From JASHPR01 sp963833885 (GTDB lineage: Bacteria > Actinomycetota > Actinomycetes > Streptosporangiales > Streptosporangiaceae), in assembly GCA_963833885.1 (NCBI GenBank), contig CAWHZU010000006.1, forward strand, positions 186,001 through 250,000: a stretch of 64,000 nucleotides of DNA. The letters are read 5' to 3'. Positions 45,183-54,415 of this stretch are shown here, in pieces. The translations under genes and the position numbers were made by a program. Within the stretch, counting starts at the first letter, position 1, and the number at the start of each line of letters is the position of its first letter. A model generated the notes under the pieces. It worked only from the letters and a program-made list of their open reading frames with translations, was not told where the DNA came from and ran no database searches.

Positions 45183-46568
45183 GTGGCCCGTTCCAGCCAG
45201 CCCGTTGTTGCGGATGCCGAAGACCTGCGGCGCTTCATCGAGCAGCACGGCATCACGACGTTCAAGGCCGGTGCCGTGGACATCGACGGCGTCTGGCGGG
45301 GCAAGCGCATCGCGGCGCCGTACTTCGCCGACGCCGTATGGCGCAAGGGCACGAACATCTGCAACATCCTGTTCGGCTGGGACCTGCACGACGTCCCGAT
45401 CCCCGGGCTGACCTACACCGGCTGGCAGACCGCCTATCCCGACGTCGTGCTGGTCCCCGACCTGTCGACCCTGGCCGTCGTCCCGTGGGAACCCGGCACC
45501 GCGTCGGTGATCTGCGACGTGCACGAACTCGACGGGGCACCGCTGCCGCTGTCGCCCCGCGCTCTGCTTCGCCGGGTCGCCGAGCAGGCGGCCGAGGCCG
45601 GCTACCAGGCGATGTGCGGCTATGAGTTCGAGTTCTACGTGCTCCGCGGCACCGCCGAGGAACTCGCCTCCCGCGGCTTCCGCGACCTTGCCCCGCTCAC
45701 CCACGGCAACCACACGTACAGCCTGTACCGGGACGCCGGGTCGGAGTACATCATCGGCGACATCCGCAAGCACCTCGCGGCCTACGGCATCGACATCGAA
45801 GCCAGCAACAGCGAGCACGGACCCGGCCAGTTCGAGGTCAACTTCCGCTACGCCGCCGCGCTGCAGGCGGCGGACCAGGCGATGATGCTCAAGCACTCGG
45901 TCAAGGAGATCGCCGCGAGCCACGGCTGCACCGCCTCGTTCATCGCGAAGCTGTCCCCCGAGTGGGCCGGGTCCTCGGCGCACCTGCACCAGAGCCTGCA
46001 CGGCCTGGACGGGTCTGCGGCCTTTGCGAACCCCACCGATCCGGCCAGGCTCAGCGCCACCGGCGAGGCCTACCTGGCCGGCGTTCTCGACCTGGCCAAG
46101 GACTTCACCGCGCTCTACCTGCCGACGATCAACTCCTACAAGCGGACCGAGGGCGGCTCCTGGGCGGGGTCGAGCGTGACCTGGGGCACCGACAACCGGA
46201 CCGTCGCGGTGCGCGCGATTCCAGGCTCCGGGCCGGCCGCGCGGATCGAGAACCGGGTAGCCGGCGCCGACGCGAACCCGTACCTGGTCATCGCGGGCAA
46301 CCTCGCCGCCGGCCTGCACGGCATCCGCAAGGGCCTTGCCCCGCCGCCGCCGGTCACCGGGAACGCTTACGAGCAGGTTGACGACGCCGTCGCGCTGCCC
46401 GCCAGCCTCGAGGCGGCCGCGGCGGCACTGGCGGCCAGCACGACCGCACGGACGCTCCTCGGCGACGCCTTCGCCGACCACTTCGCGGCCACCCGGAGGT
46501 GGGAAGTGAACCAGTCCCGCGCGGCGGTCACGGACTGGGAGATCGCACGTTACCTCGAGCACATCTGA
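45183..46568 (+). CDS. Glutamine-synthetase-family gamma-glutamyl ligase
   Basis: A 461-residue GS-fold enzyme. Motifs YEFEFY near 146, NSEHGPGQFEVN near 209, GSSAHLHQSL, KRTEGGSWAG and RIENRVAGADANPYL are all present. Compared with GlnA the sequence is closer to GS-like enzymes that glutamylate amines (PuuA/IpuC/TdnQ types). Such enzymes make gamma-glutamyl-amines from amine, glutamate and ATP. GTG 45183 starts the chain. A P450 gene follows after 10 nt, which favours an amine substrate other than ammonia. Confidence 0.9.
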   Translation: MARSSQPVVADAEDLRRFIEQHGITTFKAGAVDIDGVWRGKRIAAPYFADAVWRKGTNICNILFGWDLHDVPIPGLTYTGWQTAYPDVVLVPDLSTLAVVPWEPGTASVICDVHELDGAPLPLSPRALLRRVAEQAAEAGYQAMCGYEFEFYVLRGTAEELASRGFRDLAPLTHGNHTYSLYRDAGSEYIIGDIRKHLAAYGIDIEASNSEHGPGQFEVNFRYAAALQAADQAMMLKHSVKEIAASHGCTASFIAKLSPEWAGSSAHLHQSLHGLDGSAAFANPTDPARLSATGEAYLAGVLDLAKDFTALYLPTINSYKRTEGGSWAGSSVTWGTDNRTVAVRAIPGSGPAARIENRVAGADANPYLVIAGNLAAGLHGIRKGLAPPPPVTGNAYEQVDDAVALPASLEAAAAALAASTTARTLLGDAFADHFAATRRWEVNQSRAAVTDWEIARYLEHI

Positions 46569-46578
46569 GGCGGGACCC

Positions 46579-47745
46579 ATGACAGACGACCGCGCAGTGG
46601 AGACCGGGTTCGACTTCCACGGCGACGCCCTCGACGACATCTTCTCGACGTACTCGCGGCTTCGCGGCACGTGCCCGGTGGGGCACAGCGAGAAGCACGA
46701 CGGGTTCTGGTACCTCACCAGGAACCAGGACATCTTCGCCGCCGAGCAGGACCCGGGCACGTTCGGGGTTGCCCCGTCGATGCTGCTGCCGGACCTGGGG
46801 ACAGACTTCCCGCTGATCCCGATCGACATCGACCCGCCAGAACACGCCCGGTACCGGCGGATCCTGCTCCCGCTGTTCTCGCCCAGGGCGGTCGCCCAGC
46901 TCGAGGACGGGATGCGGCGCACCTCCCGCGAACTCCTGCGGCAGGTGACCGAGCAGGAGGTCGCCGACGTATCGGCCCTGTACGCGCGGCCGATGCCCAC
47001 GATCGTGTTCAGCAGGCTCGCGGGCTTCCCCGAGAAGGACTGGCCAAAGTTCGACGCGTGGGTCGACGACATCATCTACGAGCGGACCATCGACCCGGCG
47101 CGGGCACACGCGGCCGCCGGGGAGGTAGTCGACTACTTCGACCGGCTGCTCGAGGAGCGCCGCGGCGACACGGACCGAGATGACCTGATCAGCCAGCTCT
47201 ACCGGGCCCGGTTCGACGGCAGGCCGCTGACCCGCAGCGAGCTCGTCTCCTATTGCTACCTCCTGTTCGCCGCCGGTCTCGACACGACCGCGTGGGCGAT
47301 CCGGTCCAGCCTGTGGTATCTGGCCCGCAATCCCGAAGATCAGGAACGGCTGCGGCGTCAGCCAGATCTCATCCCGGTGGCCGCCGAAGAGTTCCTGCGG
47401 ACGATGTCGCCGGTGCAGGCCATGGCCAGGACCTGCCGGGCGGATACCGAGGTCCGCGGACAGCAGATCAAAGCCGGCGACCGGGTCGTCCTGGTGTTCG
47501 GCGCCGGAAACCGCGACCCGGACAGCTTCGAGAGCCCGGACGACGTCCAGATCGGCCGGGAGTCCAACCGTCACCTCGCGTTCGGCGCCGGGATCCACCG
47601 CTGCCTCGGCTCCCATCTCGGCCGCCGGGAGCTCGTCGTGGCGCTCCAGGAATTCATCTCCGGCGTGCCCGCGTTCAGCCACGCCCAGCCCGACGAGAAG
47701 TGGCACGGGATCGGCCGGCTCACGCTGCAGCTGGCCAGGAGCTGA
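46579..47745 (+). CDS. Cytochrome P450
   Basis: A 388-residue soluble P450. The I-helix AGLDTT is at about 232-237, the K-helix ExxR lies in EEFLR, and FGAGIHRCLG at 335-344 has Cys342 as heme ligand. No ferredoxin or reductase gene is adjacent, so electrons must come from elsewhere. The short 10-nt gap after the GS-like gene and the downstream PucR regulator place it in one operon. The likely substrate is an amine or gamma-glutamylamide; this is inferred. Confidence 0.92.
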   Translation: MTDDRAVETGFDFHGDALDDIFSTYSRLRGTCPVGHSEKHDGFWYLTRNQDIFAAEQDPGTFGVAPSMLLPDLGTDFPLIPIDIDPPEHARYRRILLPLFSPRAVAQLEDGMRRTSRELLRQVTEQEVADVSALYARPMPTIVFSRLAGFPEKDWPKFDAWVDDIIYERTIDPARAHAAAGEVVDYFDRLLEERRGDTDRDDLISQLYRARFDGRPLTRSELVSYCYLLFAAGLDTTAWAIRSSLWYLARNPEDQERLRRQPDLIPVAAEEFLRTMSPVQAMARTCRADTEVRGQQIKAGDRVVLVFGAGNRDPDSFESPDDVQIGRESNRHLAFGAGIHRCLGSHLGRRELVVALQEFISGVPAFSHAQPDEKWHGIGRLTLQLARS

Positions 47746-47789
47746 CCGTCCGATAGCTCCGACCTGCACCGCCGTCTAACGTATCGAGC

Positions 47790-49562
47790 ATGTGGCAGCC
47801 GGAGGAACGGGCGAGCAGCGACCTCGCCACCCTGCGGGAGTCGCTGGTGTTCGCGGAACGGCGAGCAGCCACGCTGGCCGAGCTGACGGCGCTGATGAGC
47901 GAGGGAAGGGACCCGCTCGCCCTGGCTCAGCGGTCGGTCGAACTCACCGCCCGGGCGACCAGGGCGGCCGGCGCCTTCGTCTATCTCTGGGACCGGGACG
48001 CCGAACGCCTCGTCCTGCAGGTGGGAACCGAAGGCTGGCAGCGCGCCCAGCTGGGCAGGATCCAGCTCCGCATGGGAGAGGGGATCACCGGCTGGTCCGC
48101 TCTCATGCGGCAGACCGTCGTCATCCCCAAGGACCATCTCAAAGACCCGCGGTCACGGCCGTTCCCAGAGCTCCACGAATCCTCGTTCAAGTCGATGATC
48201 GCCGTCCCGATCGTGGCACCGGGCGAAGAGATCCTGGGAGTGTTCTCTCTCTACGCACCCACCGAGGACGCCTTCACCAGCCCAGACGTGAACCTCGCCA
48301 GTGAGGTCGGCTCACTGCTGGCCAGCGGCCTGATCCAGGCCGAGACCGTCAACCAGCTGCGGATCCAGTCGGCCGCCGCCCGTTTCCTCCGGGACCTGCC
48401 CGACGAAGCGTGGGGCTCCCTGCGCCAGTGCCTGCACAGCATGGCCCGCCAGTGCGCCCTGCACCTGGAAGCCGACGTCTGCATGATCGAGCTGGCCACC
48501 GACCGGGCGCACCCGCACGGCGCGACGACCGCCATCGTCACGACCCAGCGATTCCGTGACTCCCGCGGCGCGGGAGTACCGGATGAGGACCTGGACCGGG
48601 GCTGTCTGGCACAGCTGCTCGAGCCGCTCAGCATGCGGCGGCTTCGCATCCCGCTGGCCGCCGCGGCACCGATCGGCGCCGTGACGTGCTACCGGCTGCG
48701 CCAGTTCACGCCAGAAGACGAGCTGCTCCTCGAGGCGATCGGAACCCAGGCGGCCGCGGGAGTGCTGTCACTGTCCGGGACCGAGCGCACCCGGCCTGCC
48801 GTGAGCGAGCTGCTGTCGGCCCCCAACCTGGCGACGACGCAGCGGCTGCTCCGCCGGCACGGGTGGCAGCGGCAGCCCGCATCGGCCATCGTGCTCCGCA
48901 TCCACCCAGCCTCCGCCGGCGAAGCAGTAGATCAGGACGACGACCGGATGCGAGCCGCCCTCGTGGATGTGTTCGGCGCGGACAACCGGAACTTCTTGCT
49001 CCTCGGGGGACAGGGCCACTACCTCGCGCTGGCGGAGGGCGAGCCAGCATCCCGGGAACCGCTCATCCAGCGCATCGGTGACCTGGGACGGCGGCCCCGG
49101 ATGAGGCTGACGGCGGGCATCGGCCCTGCGGCCAGCGCTCCCGAGCAGGCGCACGCCGCCATCCAGCAGGCCCTCTTCGCCTCGCGGTGGGCAGAACTGG
49201 CCGCCTCGGGCGGCAGCGCGGTCGTGCGATACGAGGACGTGGCCCACCTCCGCCAGCTGCCGGGCACAGCGCTGGAGATGTCGGCGCCCCTCAAGACGCT
49301 CCTCGACGCGCTGGGCGCGGTCGTACGGTACGACCTCGACAACGGGACCGACCTGGCCCAGACGCTCGACGCGCTGCTGGCCAACAGCGGCTCGGTTACC
49401 AGGACGTCATCCGAGCTGTTCATCCACCGCAACACGCTGCGCCAGCGGATCCAGCGGATAGAGGAGCTCATCGGGCAGTCTCCCGAGCACTTCGAGGACG
49501 CGGTCATCGCCGGCCTGGCCGCCCGCCTCGTCAACCGCACCAGAAAGCAGCCGCGCGGGTAG
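47790..49562 (+). CDS. GAF-domain PucR/CdaR-type transcriptional regulator
   Basis: A 590-residue regulator. A GAF sensor spans about 25-195, a GGDEF-like/PucR middle region about 350-470, and the C-terminal PucR helix-turn-helix is at about 540-575 (HRNTLRQRIQRIEELIG). PucR/CdaR proteins activate catabolic operons in response to metabolites. It is 44 nt downstream of the P450 gene and probably controls the GS-P450 operon. Its 3' end is 3 nt from the convergent VOC gene. Confidence 0.88.
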   Translation: MWQPEERASSDLATLRESLVFAERRAATLAELTALMSEGRDPLALAQRSVELTARATRAAGAFVYLWDRDAERLVLQVGTEGWQRAQLGRIQLRMGEGITGWSALMRQTVVIPKDHLKDPRSRPFPELHESSFKSMIAVPIVAPGEEILGVFSLYAPTEDAFTSPDVNLASEVGSLLASGLIQAETVNQLRIQSAAARFLRDLPDEAWGSLRQCLHSMARQCALHLEADVCMIELATDRAHPHGATTAIVTTQRFRDSRGAGVPDEDLDRGCLAQLLEPLSMRRLRIPLAAAAPIGAVTCYRLRQFTPEDELLLEAIGTQAAAGVLSLSGTERTRPAVSELLSAPNLATTQRLLRRHGWQRQPASAIVLRIHPASAGEAVDQDDDRMRAALVDVFGADNRNFLLLGGQGHYLALAEGEPASREPLIQRIGDLGRRPRMRLTAGIGPAASAPEQAHAAIQQALFASRWAELAASGGSAVVRYEDVAHLRQLPGTALEMSAPLKTLLDALGAVVRYDLDNGTDLAQTLDALLANSGSVTRTSSELFIHRNTLRQRIQRIEELIGQSPEHFEDAVIAGLAARLVNRTRKQPRG

Positions 49563-49565
49563 GCG

Positions 49566-50304
49566 CTAACCCGCCAGTTCCAGGCTCAGGCCGAGGCGCT
49601 TGGCCAGCAGCTGCGCGCGGTCGCCCTCCTGAGCGCTGAAAGCGCCCGACGTGCGGGTGAAGCGAACGTGGTGCAGCGCGCCGCCGAGCGGCGGGCCATC
49701 CTGGCGCACCAGCCGGATCCGCTTGCCCCCGGGCCAGGTCAGCTCGGCGCTCCCGGCGCTGGCCGCGCCGGGCTGACCGCCGAGGACGTCACCGAACAGC
49801 CGCACCGCGCGGTCAAGGTCGCTGACGTGATGCTCGATCAGGTCGAACCGTCGCTGGCGGTCCCGGCTCGGCCAGCTCCCGCGGCGGCGGGGCCGCCGGC
49901 GGCGGACCGTGCTGCTCGGCGATCTGGATCACGATGCCATGAGCGGCGCGCGGGTGCAGAAAGGCCTCCCGCCAGTCCGGGTTGGCCAGGCTGACCCCGA
50001 CAGGCTCGATGCCGAACGCCCGGATCCGGGCGAGCACGGCTTCAATGTCGGAAACCAGAAAGGTCAGGTGGTGCGGACCTGCGCCGTGCGCGGCGAGGAA
50101 GCGCTCCAGGAAGGCCGCGTCCGGACCTCCCGTAGGCGTCAGCAGCTCAACTTTCGGGCCGGCGGCGAACTCGAGCTCGCCCCACCAGAAGCCCGGAGAG
50201 TCGTCGCCGAAGGCCCAGGTGCCACCGAGGACCCCGCCGAACAGGTCCCAGCCGTCGGTCAGCGCCGGGGTGGCAATGGCGAAGTGATCAAGGATGGCGG
50301 TCAT
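49566..50304 (-). pseudogene. VOC/glyoxalase-family gene with an internal frameshift
   Basis: The first reading frame (ATG 50304 to TGA 49813) encodes a VOC domain (MTAILDHFAIATPALTDGWD, then HHLTFLVSD). It then runs into RPDRASRQRP and stops. Another frame of the same strand continues RDRQRRFDLIEHHVSDLDRA, a second VOC half, down to 49566. A single one-base shift near 49835-49870 would join them into one protein of about 245 residues. It could be a real lesion or an assembly error. Two linked VOC halves suggest a type II glyoxalase or dioxygenase-like protein. Confidence 0.7.
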
Positions 50305-50341
50305 AGCTGCGTGTTCCTCACAGAGCGGGCACCGTGAGCCA

Positions 50342-51691
50342 TCAGGCTATTGCCCTGCTGGCTTCGGCCTTGGAGCCGCGGCGGGCGACGACCGCAAGGT
50401 AGCCGGCGAGCAACAGCACGCAGGCGCACAGCGTGGCCGCGGACAGGGCGAGCGCCGGGCGCAGCCCCACCACCACGCCGAACAGGCCGACGGTGAACCC
50501 GCTGCCGATCCGCATCCCATTGGCGCCCGTGCTGTAGAGGCCGATTACCTGGCCCCTCTTCTCGCGCGGCGCGCGAAGCTGCGCAACCGTCTGGGTGATC
50601 GACAGCGCCGCGAGGTTCGCGATGCCGCCGATGACGAGCAACGGGGCCGCCACCAGGTAGTCGTGGCTGACCGCGAAAAACACCGTCGATGCGCCGTAGA
50701 CGAGCGTGGACCACAGCGCCGCGCGGACCGAGAGCCTGATCCACCCGGTGCCCTCCAGCAGCAGCCCGCCGAGCACGCCGCCCAGGCCGTTGGCGAACAG
50801 CAGCACGCCGTAGGCCGTGCCGCTCGAGATGCCGGTCGTGGTGCTCGCGATCGTGGGCATCACCGTCTGCATGGCCGCGCCGATGAAGAACGAGCCCAGC
50901 CCCGCAAGGACGATCATGACGGCGAGCACCCGGTCCTTGCTGACGTCCCGGAACACCCGTACCGCGGCCAGCGCGCCGACGCGCTCCCTGGCGACGACGC
51001 CGTGCCGGGTGTGGCCGGTGAACTTCGTCCGCGCCATCGTGATCGTCAGCGGCAGATAGAACGCGATGTTGACCCAGATACCGTGCACGGGGCCGAGCCC
51101 GAGCAGCAGCACGGAGCCGACCACCGGGCCCAGCAGGATGCCGAGAGACCGGGCCGTCGAGTTGAGCCTGATCGCGCTCGGCAGGTCGGCCGTGCCCACG
51201 AAGTCCTCGAGCAGCAGCTGTTCCGGCGGCGACCACAGCGCCCCGGCCATGCCATGCAAGACGAGCAGGATGCACGCGTCCCAGACCGTGAGCGTGCCGG
51301 TGAGGAACAGGATGCCCCAGCTCAGCGATACGGCCATGAACAGCGCCTGCGAGCCCTGGATGAGCTTGCGGCAGTCGTGACGGTCGGCCAGCGCGCCGAA
51401 ATACGGCGAGAGCAGCAGGAACGGCAGCCAGTGGCTGATGACCTCGAAGCCGGTCAGCGCCGGGGAATGGAACCTCTCCCAGATCACCCAGTACGTGATC
51501 ACGTGCTCGATGTTGTCGGCCATCATGGACAGGGCGCCGCCGGCCAGATAGACCCTGCAGGTGGGGTTGCGAAGCGCGGCGAACTTGGCCGGCTGCGAAC
51601 TCGGCGGGCCGGGCGCTACCTCGGACTGCGGGCCGCCCGGCTCAGGTCCAAGGACCGGGACATGAGTCGGGACACCGCACGCAGCACACAC
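50342..51691 (-). CDS. MFS transporter
   Basis: A 449-residue permease with about 12 helices and a cytoplasmic N-terminus of about 45 residues. The loop 2-3 motif ALADRHDCRKLI is near 105. Similar proteins (MFS_3, EntS-type) export siderophores or drugs. The start is GTG; the -10 TAGAAT (51699-51704) lies 7 nt before it, so the leader is very short. It precedes the frameshifted VOC gene by 37 nt on the same strand. Confidence 0.85.
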   Translation of the reverse strand: MCAACGVPTHVPVLGPEPGGPQSEVAPGPPSSQPAKFAALRNPTCRVYLAGGALSMMADNIEHVITYWVIWERFHSPALTGFEVISHWLPFLLLSPYFGALADRHDCRKLIQGSQALFMAVSLSWGILFLTGTLTVWDACILLVLHGMAGALWSPPEQLLLEDFVGTADLPSAIRLNSTARSLGILLGPVVGSVLLLGLGPVHGIWVNIAFYLPLTITMARTKFTGHTRHGVVARERVGALAAVRVFRDVSKDRVLAVMIVLAGLGSFFIGAAMQTVMPTIASTTTGISSGTAYGVLLFANGLGGVLGGLLLEGTGWIRLSVRAALWSTLVYGASTVFFAVSHDYLVAAPLLVIGGIANLAALSITQTVAQLRAPREKRGQVIGLYSTGANGMRIGSGFTVGLFGVVVGLRPALALSAATLCACVLLLAGYLAVVARRGSKAEASRAIA

Positions 51692-51764
51692 TCGCCGTAT
51701 TCTACGGCCGGATCATTAGAGCGGCTAACGATCGTCCAGTCCTCCCGGCTCCGGAGGCAAACAC

Positions 51765-51800
51765 AAAGGCCGAGGAGGCGGCTTGGCCTCCTCGGCCTTT
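51765..51800 (-). terminator. Intrinsic terminator of the msrB-msrA operon
   Basis: A perfect 15-bp stem AAAGGCCGAGGAGGC (51765-51779) / GCCTCCTCGGCCTTT (51786-51800) with a 6-nt loop. On the minus strand it ends in a T-rich tail (TTTGTGTTTG). It lies 17 nt past the msrA stop. Confidence 0.9.
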
Positions 51801-51816
51801 GGTCAGGCGCCAGGGT

Positions 51817-52332
51817 TCAGGATGTAACCCGATCCGCCCGGTGCGGCAGCTTCCAGCCAGGGCGGACATAGTGGCAGGTGTACCCGGCCGGATAGCGTTC
51901 CAGGTAGTCCTGGTGCTCGGGCTCGGCCTCCCAGAACGGCCCGGCCGGCGTCACCTCGGTGACGACCTTGCCCGGCCACAGGCCGGAGGCGTCGACGTCG
52001 GCGATCGTGTCCTCGGCGACCTGCTTCTGCTCGTCGCTGACGTAGAAGATGGCCGACCGGTAGCTGGACCCCATGTCGTTGCCCTGCCGGTTCAGCGTCG
52101 ACGGGTCGTGGATCTGGAAGAAGAACTCCAGCAGGTCCCGGTAGGAGATCTTGTCCGGATCGAACGTGATCTCGATCGCCTCGGCGTGGCCGTGGTGGTT
52201 CCGGTACGTCGCGTTCGCTACGTCGCCGCCGGTGTAGCCGACCCTGGTCGAGATCACGCCGGGGAGCTTGCGGATCAGATCCTGCACGCCCCAGAAACAG
52301 CCGCCGGCGAGGATTGCCTTTTCGGTCGTCAT
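51817..52332 (-). CDS. msrA: Peptide methionine-S-sulfoxide reductase MsrA
   Basis: A 171-residue enzyme that repairs methionine-S-sulfoxide. The catalytic Cys12 is in AGGCFWGVQ; GYTGGDVANATYRNHHGHAE and FFFQIHDPST are family motifs. The ATG overlaps the msrB stop by 4 nt. A C-terminal resolving Cys is not evident, so recycling may use another partner. Confidence 0.95.
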   Translation of the reverse strand: MTTEKAILAGGCFWGVQDLIRKLPGVISTRVGYTGGDVANATYRNHHGHAEAIEITFDPDKISYRDLLEFFFQIHDPSTLNRQGNDMGSSYRSAIFYVSDEQKQVAEDTIADVDASGLWPGKVVTEVTPAGPFWEAEPEHQDYLERYPAGYTCHYVRPGWKLPHRADRVTS

Positions 52333-52817
52333 GATGCGCTCCTGGTGTCGGTTGCCTTGGTGTCGGTAACACTGTCGAACAGCTTCCGGTACTCGCCATA
52401 CCCCTCACGCTCGAGGTCATCGAGCGGGATGAAGCGGAGAGAGGCCGAGTTGATGCAGTAACGCAGGCCACCGGCGTCCCTCGGCCCGTCCCGGAAGACG
52501 TGGCCCAGGTGGCTGTCGCCGTGGGCGGAGCGGACCTCGGTCCCGAATATCAGGCGGCCGAGGCCGCGCTTCTCGACGACGTTCTCCGGGTCGATTGGCA
52601 CGGTGAAGCTTGGCCAGCCGGTGCCGCTGTCGAACTTGTTCACCGAAGCGAACAGCGGCTCGCCCGACACGACGTCGACGTAGATGCCGGGCTCGTGGTT
52701 GTCCCAGTACTCGTTGCGGAACGCCGGCTCGGTGGCGCTGCACTGGGTGACCTGATACTGATCGGGCGTCAGCTGAGAGACGGCCTCGGGGTTCTTGCTG
52801 TAGTTGTTGTCTGACAC
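52329..52817 (-). CDS. msrB: Peptide methionine-R-sulfoxide reductase MsrB
   Basis: A 162-residue enzyme repairing methionine-R-sulfoxide. Catalytic Cys121 is in RYCINSASL and a candidate resolving Cys26 is in TQCSATEPAF. The CxxC zinc sites of some MsrB are absent. Operon with msrA by ATGA overlap. Confidence 0.95.
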   Translation of the reverse strand: MSDNNYSKNPEAVSQLTPDQYQVTQCSATEPAFRNEYWDNHEPGIYVDVVSGEPLFASVNKFDSGTGWPSFTVPIDPENVVEKRGLGRLIFGTEVRSAHGDSHLGHVFRDGPRDAGGLRYCINSASLRFIPLDDLEREGYGEYRKLFDSVTDTKATDTRSAS

Positions 52818-52955
52818 GTCAGATCCTTTGCGGAGTGCCGCCCGCTGGATGCGGGCGCATCGTACACAACAGGTACAACCACGCGCCGGCCGCCGCTATT
52901 TCTGCAGGTAGCCATCGGTTTGAGGGCGCTGGCTACCAGGAGGGAGAAGCCGACC

Positions 52956-53669
52956 GTGGAGACAAACCGCAAGGTGGCCATCGTCACCGGAGGCTCCCAG
53001 GGCATCGGCGCAGGCCTGGTCGCCGGATACCGCGGACGGGGCTGGGCGGTGGTGGCCAGCGCCCGCACGATCAAGGCGTCGGGGGACCCGGACCTGCTCA
53101 CCGTCGAGGGCGACATCACTGATCCGGCCACCGCCGGCCGGATCGCCGACGCCGCGCTGGAACGATTCGGGCGCATCGACACCCTGGTCAACAACGCCGG
53201 AGTGTTCCTCTCCAAGCCGTTCACCGAGTACACCGCGCAGGACTACGCCCTGATCACCGCGCTCAACCTGGGCGGCTTCTTCTGGCTGACCCAGCGGGCC
53301 GTCGCCGAGATGGCCGCGCGGGATGGCGGGCACGTGGTCAACATCACCGCCAGCGTGGCCGAGGTCGCGAACACCGAAGCGCCGTCGGTGCTGACCGCTC
53401 TGACGAAGGGCGGCCTGGCCGCGGCGACCAGGTCGCTGGCCGTCGAGTACGCCTCGCGCGGCATCCGGGTCAACGCCGTCTCGCCCGGCATCATCCAGAC
53501 ACCGATGCACTCGCCGGACAGCTACGAGCATCTTGGCAGCCAGCTTCCCCCGCTCGGGCGCGTCGGCCAGGTCAGCGACGTGGTCGACGCGGTGTTGTTC
53601 CTGGAATCCTCGCCGTACGTCACCGGCGAGATCGTGCATGTCGACGGCGGCCTGACCGCCGGTCACTGA
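52956..53669 (+). CDS. SDR-family oxidoreductase lacking the catalytic Tyr
   Basis: A 237-residue short-chain dehydrogenase. The dinucleotide motif GGSQGIG is near residue 12, NNAG near 75, and Ser in NITASVAE. The normal YxxxK is TALTK: Lys151 is present, but the Tyr position (147) is Thr. This could be a non-catalytic or altered SDR. GTG 52956 is chosen because AGGAGGGAG lies about 10 nt upstream; a TTG 36 nt earlier is weaker. The 138-nt divergent gap to msrB has no other gene. Confidence 0.85.
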   Translation: METNRKVAIVTGGSQGIGAGLVAGYRGRGWAVVASARTIKASGDPDLLTVEGDITDPATAGRIADAALERFGRIDTLVNNAGVFLSKPFTEYTAQDYALITALNLGGFFWLTQRAVAEMAARDGGHVVNITASVAEVANTEAPSVLTALTKGGLAAATRSLAVEYASRGIRVNAVSPGIIQTPMHSPDSYEHLGSQLPPLGRVGQVSDVVDAVLFLESSPYVTGEIVHVDGGLTAGH

Positions 53670-53742
53670 TCCCCTGAACCAGGGCACAGCCCAGGGTGTT
53701 ACCTGGGTGCAAAGTGCTCCTCCGTAGGCCACGATTGGCACC

Positions 53743-54405
53743 ATGAGCCAAACCATGACCTACCGGCAGATGGGAACGGACGACCGCTCCCAGGCGCACG
53801 CGCTGTTCTCGCAGACCATGGGCTACGTCGCCCTCACCGCCGGTCTATTCGCGCTCGGGGCCTGGGCGGGCCACAACCTCAGCGGAGGCGTGGGCATCAT
53901 CGCCTTCATCGCCGCCTTCGCGGCGCTGATCGGCATGCGGTTCGCGGCGAAGCGATCCACGGAGCTGACCGTCGCGCTGCTGTGCGCGGTGGGCCTGCTG
54001 CTCGGGCTCGCCGTGGCGCCAACGATCGCCTACTACGGGGCCATGGACCCGCGGGCGCTGTGGGAGGCCGGCGGGGCGACCGCGCTGTTCATCGCGGGCT
54101 TCGGCGCGGCGGGCTACGCCACCCGGCGCGATCTGACCGCGATCGCGCGGGTGGGCTTCTGGGCGCTGCTCGCGCTGATCGTGTTCGGCATCGTGCTGAT
54201 CTTCGTCCACATTCCCGGCGGTGACCTGGCCTATTCCGTGCTGGGCCTGGTGATCTTCGCCTTGTTCACCATGTTCGACTTCCAGCGGGTGCGGAGAAAC
54301 GCCGACGTCACCCAAGCGCCGCTGATAGCCGCCTCGATCTTCCTGGACATCCTGAACGTCTTCCTGTTCTTCCTGGAGATCTTCTCTGGCGGCGACAGGC
54401 GGTGA
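53743..54405 (+). CDS. BAX inhibitor-1 (BI-1/YccA) family membrane protein
   Basis: A 220-residue protein with seven helices and a C-terminal acidic tail motif. The family's DFQRVR and YxxxLDILNVFLFFLEI pattern is seen at the end. Bacterial BI-1 proteins are pH-sensitive Ca2+ leak channels or protease regulators. The function here is unknown. Confidence 0.82.
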   Translation: MSQTMTYRQMGTDDRSQAHALFSQTMGYVALTAGLFALGAWAGHNLSGGVGIIAFIAAFAALIGMRFAAKRSTELTVALLCAVGLLLGLAVAPTIAYYGAMDPRALWEAGGATALFIAGFGAAGYATRRDLTAIARVGFWALLALIVFGIVLIFVHIPGGDLAYSVLGLVIFALFTMFDFQRVRRNADVTQAPLIAASIFLDILNVFLFFLEIFSGGDRR

Positions 54406-54415
54406 CGTCCGAATC

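Noticed and set aside
45042..47075. 677-codon minus-strand open frame across the GS-like and P450 genes
   Set aside because: High GC makes long antisense frames common; the plus frames have full GS and P450 motifs, and the minus frame has none.
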